From Clostridium sp. AM22-11AC (GTDB lineage Bacteria > Bacillota > Clostridia > Lachnospirales > Lachnospiraceae), in NCBI RefSeq assembly GCF_003473545.1, contig NZ_QUCM01000002.1:180815-244814 (forward strand): DNA of 64,000 bases, given 5' to 3'. Each line of letters starts with the position of its first letter. The first letter of the stretch is position 1. The notes under the pieces were generated by a model, which saw nothing but the letters and a program-made list of their open reading frames with translations, searched no databases and was not told the origin of the DNA. This document shows positions 61,435 to 64,000 of this stretch, in pieces. The translations under genes were made by a program, and so were the position numbers.

Positions 61435-62319
61435 CTACCACTTCACTACCCGGTCGATCAATTTTTGCTGCTCTTCTGAAGACCGGGTCAGATAGATCCG
61501 CGTAGTCTCAATACTTTCATGTCCCATCAGATCTGCCAGCAGGGAAATATCATTAAACTTCTCCAGAAAATTCTTTGCAAACCGGTGCCTGAAAGAGTGA
61601 GGATAAACCTGTTCAGAAGGGATCTTATACCGTTTTGCCAGTACCTTTAACTGGGAACGGATACCTCTGGCAGTGATCACCTGTCCATTTCTCCCTGTAA
61701 AAATATAACCGGAAACGATGTCACGCCTTTTCAGCCATATTTCCGCTTCCTCACAAAGAGCAGCAGGAAAATAAATACGCCTCATTTTACCGCCTTTTGA
61801 GTACAGATCCATCATCCCCAGTTTTACATGCTCCGCCTTTATTTTCAAAAGTTCGCTGACCCGCATTCCCGTTGCTCCTAAAAAACGTACTACAAAATAC
61901 CAGAACCAGTTTTCATCCTTCTTCAGCTTCTTTTTTAGTATCTCATAGTTTCTTTTAGATATTACATTGTCAATAAAAGTCTTCTGCTGGTATTTTACGG
62001 CAGGAAGTTTAAAGGATGAAATTTCCATATATTGTAAATATTGGTTCATGCCATGGATATGTACATTTACAGTAGCAGGACGGTAATGTTCTAAAAGCCA
62101 TGCTTTATGAGCCTGAAGGTTTTCAGGGTCAATGGTATCAGAATGGGAGAAAAAGTGGCGGACAGCCAGAAGATAAATACGGATCGTATTATCAGAAGCT
62201 CCTTTGCGGAGCAGGAAATCCTTAAAAGGGGTCAGTTCCAGGTCGTTGGATAGTGTATTTTCAGATCCGTTTTCTTTAAACCTGGTATTATCTGAGGGAA
62301 AAATAAATGTAGTTTCCAT
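61435..62319 (-). CDS. Tyrosine recombinase A (Xer-like)
   Basis: 294 residues from the ATG at 62319, with GGGGG nine bases upstream; a GTG at 62328 is possible. A SAM-like core-binding domain (about 28-105) precedes the catalytic domain. Catalytic residues: Arg in GATGMRVSELL, Lys in SKGGKMRR, HSFRHRFA, the His in LMGHESIETTR and the Tyr in RIYLTRSSEEQ. It starts 19 bp after the stop of recombinase B and the two are paralogues. Such pairs in gut Firmicutes often invert nearby promoters or move elements. Confidence 0.93.
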   Translation of the reverse strand: METTFIFPSDNTRFKENGSENTLSNDLELTPFKDFLLRKGASDNTIRIYLLAVRHFFSHSDTIDPENLQAHKAWLLEHYRPATVNVHIHGMNQYLQYMEISSFKLPAVKYQQKTFIDNVISKRNYEILKKKLKKDENWFWYFVVRFLGATGMRVSELLKIKAEHVKLGMMDLYSKGGKMRRIYFPAALCEEAEIWLKRRDIVSGYIFTGRNGQVITARGIRSQLKVLAKRYKIPSEQVYPHSFRHRFAKNFLEKFNDISLLADLMGHESIETTRIYLTRSSEEQQKLIDRVVKW

Positions 62320-62337
62320 ACAATACACCCCCTGCAG

Positions 62338-63195
62338 CTACCAGTTTACAACCTGATTAACAATACGGTACTGTTCCCGGCTGCTGCGCCGCAGGTAGAT
62401 CCGGGTGGTTTCAATGCTGTCATGTCCTAAAAGATCCGATAACAGGGCAATATCCGGACACACTTCAATAAAATTCTTTGCAAACCGGTGCCTGAAAGAA
62501 TGAGGATACATAACATCCGGGTCAATGTCGTACCTTGCTGCAAAAACCTTTAACTGGAAACGGATCCCGGAAGCAGATAAGGGAGTTCCAAACCGGTTTA
62601 AAAATAAGATCCCATCCGGACGCTGGGAAAACCCGGGCCATTCCTCAAATGCCTTTCGCAAAACAGCCGGAATGTAAACCCTGCGCAGCTTATTCCCTTT
62701 AGAATAAATATCCCGGTATCCCTTTTTTACATCTTCAACATCAAACAATACCAATTCGCTGATACGCACCCCGGTAGCAGCCATAAGCCGTATAAGAAAA
62801 TAATAATTATATTCCCCATCTTCCCATAAGCGCTGCTTTAAAAACTCATAATCTGCCTGACTGATGATCTGTTCCAAAAATCCTTTCTGCTGCACATGTA
62901 CCATAGAGACCGGACACAGGGAGCTTTCCCTGTAACGTACAAAACAGTTCATGGCACGAAGCCGCAGATTGACGGTCTGTGGTTTATAACGTTCAATGAG
63001 AAATACTTTATAAAGCTGCAGATTTTTATCCGTCAGCTGGGAATACAGCCCGTAAAACTGCTTCAAAGCATAACAATAAGCGGTGATCGTCCGTTCCGAC
63101 ATATTTCGTTCCAATAAATATTTACGAAATTGTGTTTGTGCCCGTTTCCCTGAAATTCCCGCACTATTACCTGTAGTTGTCATCTGTTCTTTCAT
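62338..63195 (-). CDS. Tyrosine recombinase B (Xer-like)
   Basis: 285 residues from the ATG at 63195, behind AAGGAGGAT; the open frame runs into the foldback repeat without another ribosome site. Catalytic residues: Arg in AATGVRISELVLF, Lys in SKGNKLRR, HSFRHRFAKNF, LLGHDSIETTR and the Tyr of RIYLRRSSREQ. It is a close relative of recombinase A. The foldback repeat copy 2 lies 31 bp upstream of its start and would be in the leader of this gene. Confidence 0.93.
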   Translation of the reverse strand: MKEQMTTTGNSAGISGKRAQTQFRKYLLERNMSERTITAYCYALKQFYGLYSQLTDKNLQLYKVFLIERYKPQTVNLRLRAMNCFVRYRESSLCPVSMVHVQQKGFLEQIISQADYEFLKQRLWEDGEYNYYFLIRLMAATGVRISELVLFDVEDVKKGYRDIYSKGNKLRRVYIPAVLRKAFEEWPGFSQRPDGILFLNRFGTPLSASGIRFQLKVFAARYDIDPDVMYPHSFRHRFAKNFIEVCPDIALLSDLLGHDSIETTRIYLRRSSREQYRIVNQVVNW

Positions 63196-63220
63196 TAAAA
63201 TATCCTCCTTAAGTGAAATA

Positions 63221-63384
63221 ATGTCCTCTCGGAGTCTTTCCTGCACCTGCCTTTGTGGCCGGTTTTCCGCCAGTCGCACCCGGATTTCATCACCGTACGC
63301 ACCGCGTACGCCTCAGAAATGTGGGCATAACTGACAAAAAATCTTCTCACAAAACCAGGCACAGAAAGATTCCGGGAGAACATA
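63221..63384. repeat. Foldback interspersed repeat, copy 2
   Basis: Core 63226-63378 (153 bp), same length as copy 1 and identical at 136 of 153 positions with no gaps. It has the same apical hairpin GTACGC-ACC-GCGTAC and outer ATGT/ACAT extension. Several differences from copy 1 are paired across the stem (T-A to C-G, C-G to T-A, T-A to C-G). Orientation is the same as copy 1. It sits between recombinase B and the recombinase remnant. Confidence 0.88.
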
Positions 63385-63417
63385 AATATATTCATGCAGA
63401 AAACCTACATTACAATC

Positions 63418-63600
63418 TTAGTACATCGTTTTCAAAATAACTATACCACTCACTTGTCTGCGGATCTGCTCACACAGGTCTAAAAGCCTCAGTGTATCTC
63501 GCTGTTCTTCAGTAGATTTTGTCAGGTGGATCCGCGAGGTTTCAATGCTTTCATGTCTAATTAGATTAGTAGACAGTTGGGAAAATTGAGGATTTTCTTG
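63418..63600 (-). pseudogene. Tyrosine recombinase remnant (C-terminal end)
   Basis: About 55 residues remain, with LIRHESIETSRIHLTKSTEEQ matching the last box of recombinases A and B (LMGHESIETTRIYL). The catalytic Tyr is replaced by His, and the preceding Gly by Arg. The rest of the gene is missing upstream, where the integrative-element promoter begins. It shows there was once a third recombinase in tandem. Confidence 0.75.
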
Positions 63601-63626
63601 ACATAATTCTCCCCTCACTATATAAT
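63598..63626 (+). promoter_or_regulatory. Perfect-consensus sigma-A promoter of the element gene
   Basis: TTGACA (63598-63603), 17 bp, TATAAT (63621-63626). It gives a leader of about 200 nt before the start at 63833. Confidence 0.85.
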
Positions 63627-63666
63627 GATAATATCAGACAGACAACAGTGTGTGTTTGTCCAGACG

Positions 63667-63806
63667 TTGAAGGATAGCAGCGTACCGGAAAGCCTTGCTA
63701 TACGGAGTCTTCAAGAGGGGTTGTGCAGTGAAACCTCAAACCGGAGTAGGTCAATGAACCGAATGAAAATGCTCAAAACCGTCTTGTTTATACAGGGCGG
63801 TTTTCT
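63667..63806 (+). promoter_or_regulatory. Structured leader with attenuator-like terminator
   Basis: TTGAAG/CTTCAA (63667-63672/63709-63714) encloses ATAGCA/TGCTAT (63674-63679/63696-63701). Further down AAAACCGTC (63775-63783) and GGCGGTTTT (63796-63804) form a 9-bp stem followed by CTTTTAT, a terminator located before the ribosome site. A terminator in a leader suggests conditional read-through. The trigger is unknown; no known riboswitch motif was recognised. Confidence 0.55.
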
Positions 63807-63832
63807 TTTATACATAAGGAGGGGGATGAAAA

Positions 63833-64000
63833 ATGGATCATTTATTAGAATGTGCGGAAGCTTTTGAACAGTTATTGGATGTTCAGTACCATATTGTTTT
63901 AGGACGTAAAAATCGATTAACAGAATTAACCCTCCGCTTTGATCCAACAGAGTTTCATCATTTAGTTGGACTACATAAATTGCGAGATCTCCGTCTGGCA
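63833..64000 (+). CDS. PBECR4-like protein of an integrative element, N-terminal part
   Basis: The first 56 residues, cut by the window edge. The start is clear: AAGGAGGGGGATGAAAA then ATG. It opens MDHLLECAEAFEQLLDVQY and contains HIVLGRKNRLTELTLRF, FHHLVGLHKLRDLR, which I associate with the PBECR4 (phage-barnase-EndoU-colicin-type nuclease-like) genes of Tn916-like and other ICEs. The identification is from memory of the family and moderately sure. It suggests that an integrative element begins near 63.6 kb. Confidence 0.65.
   Translation, partial: MDHLLECAEAFEQLLDVQYHIVLGRKNRLTELTLRFDPTEFHHLVGLHKLRDLRLA

Noticed and set aside
61435..63600. A recombinase-in-trio (RIT) element
   Set aside because: RIT elements have three intact, overlapping recombinases of different subfamilies. 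Here two are close paralogues, separated by 19 bp, and the third is a short dead fragment.
63625..63867. 80-residue plus-strand ORF across the element leader
   Set aside because: It starts at the -10 element itself, lacks a ribosome site and overlaps the start of the clearly coding frame at 63833.

Overview
The window looks like a chromosomal segment of a Gram-positive gut Clostridia, most likely Lachnospiraceae. The inference rests on moderate GC content, strong AGGAGG-type ribosome sites, type III glutamine synthetase, a SPFH/zinc-ribbon/TPM cluster of the B. subtilis YdjI-YdjG-YdjH type, a YitT protein, choline-binding-type wall repeats with a LicC-LicA fusion, a DUF6483-like protein, and an integrative-element gene at the right edge. 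There is no rRNA, tRNA or CRISPR array.

Layout. 1-8.4 kb is one long plus-strand operon: the end of a VanS-like histidine kinase, a large membrane-anchored protein, an ABC-2 exporter, then SPFH, zinc-ribbon and TPM proteins; it reads as an envelope-stress unit. 8.4-10.9 kb holds a GIY-YIG protein behind a strongly structured leader, a hemolysin-III protein, and a deletion scar made of truncated LysR, transporter and M20 genes. 10.9-18.3 kb has an RluA enzyme and a LysR-controlled set (amidohydrolase, AbgT transporter, C45 acyltransferase/hydrolase, YitT). 18.4-25.1 kb has an ABC-F ATPase, a Crp/Fnr-controlled ferredoxin/cupin/Cys-motif cluster and an EAL phosphodiesterase. 25.1-26.2 kb is a second deletion scar (Crp, amidohydrolase and TauE remnants).

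26-43 kb is mostly housekeeping: M18 peptidase, FKBP/trigger-factor lipoprotein, xanthine phosphoribosyltransferase, HAD phosphatase, metallophosphoesterase, a Suv3-like helicase, uracil permease, SfsA, and a polar amino-acid ABC operon that ends in a cytidylate-kinase-like gene. 43.6-48.5 kb carries threonine synthase, class II aldolase and GlnN. 48.8-54.7 kb is a surface block: LicC-LicA fusion, two wall-binding-repeat proteins (one a GH25 lysozyme) and a polysaccharide deacetylase. RarA, Rho and phosphoglucomutase follow. 60.2-64 kb has a membrane/coiled-coil protein, two tandem tyrosine recombinases plus a third remnant, and the start of an integrative-element gene behind a consensus promoter and attenuator-like leader.

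The most unusual signal is a 153-bp foldback repeat (two full copies at 12.88 and 63.23 kb, and a terminal-only derivative at 19.95 kb). The copies differ at 17 positions with no indels, and at least three pairs of differences are compensatory in the predicted hairpin. Other unexplained items are a 17-bp-closed RNA-like structure before the GIY-YIG gene, a three-way-junction motif shared by the 3' regions of glnN and the phosphoglucomutase gene, ten tandem pentapeptides in Rho, and a recurring GPG motif at the ends of the secreted proteins.
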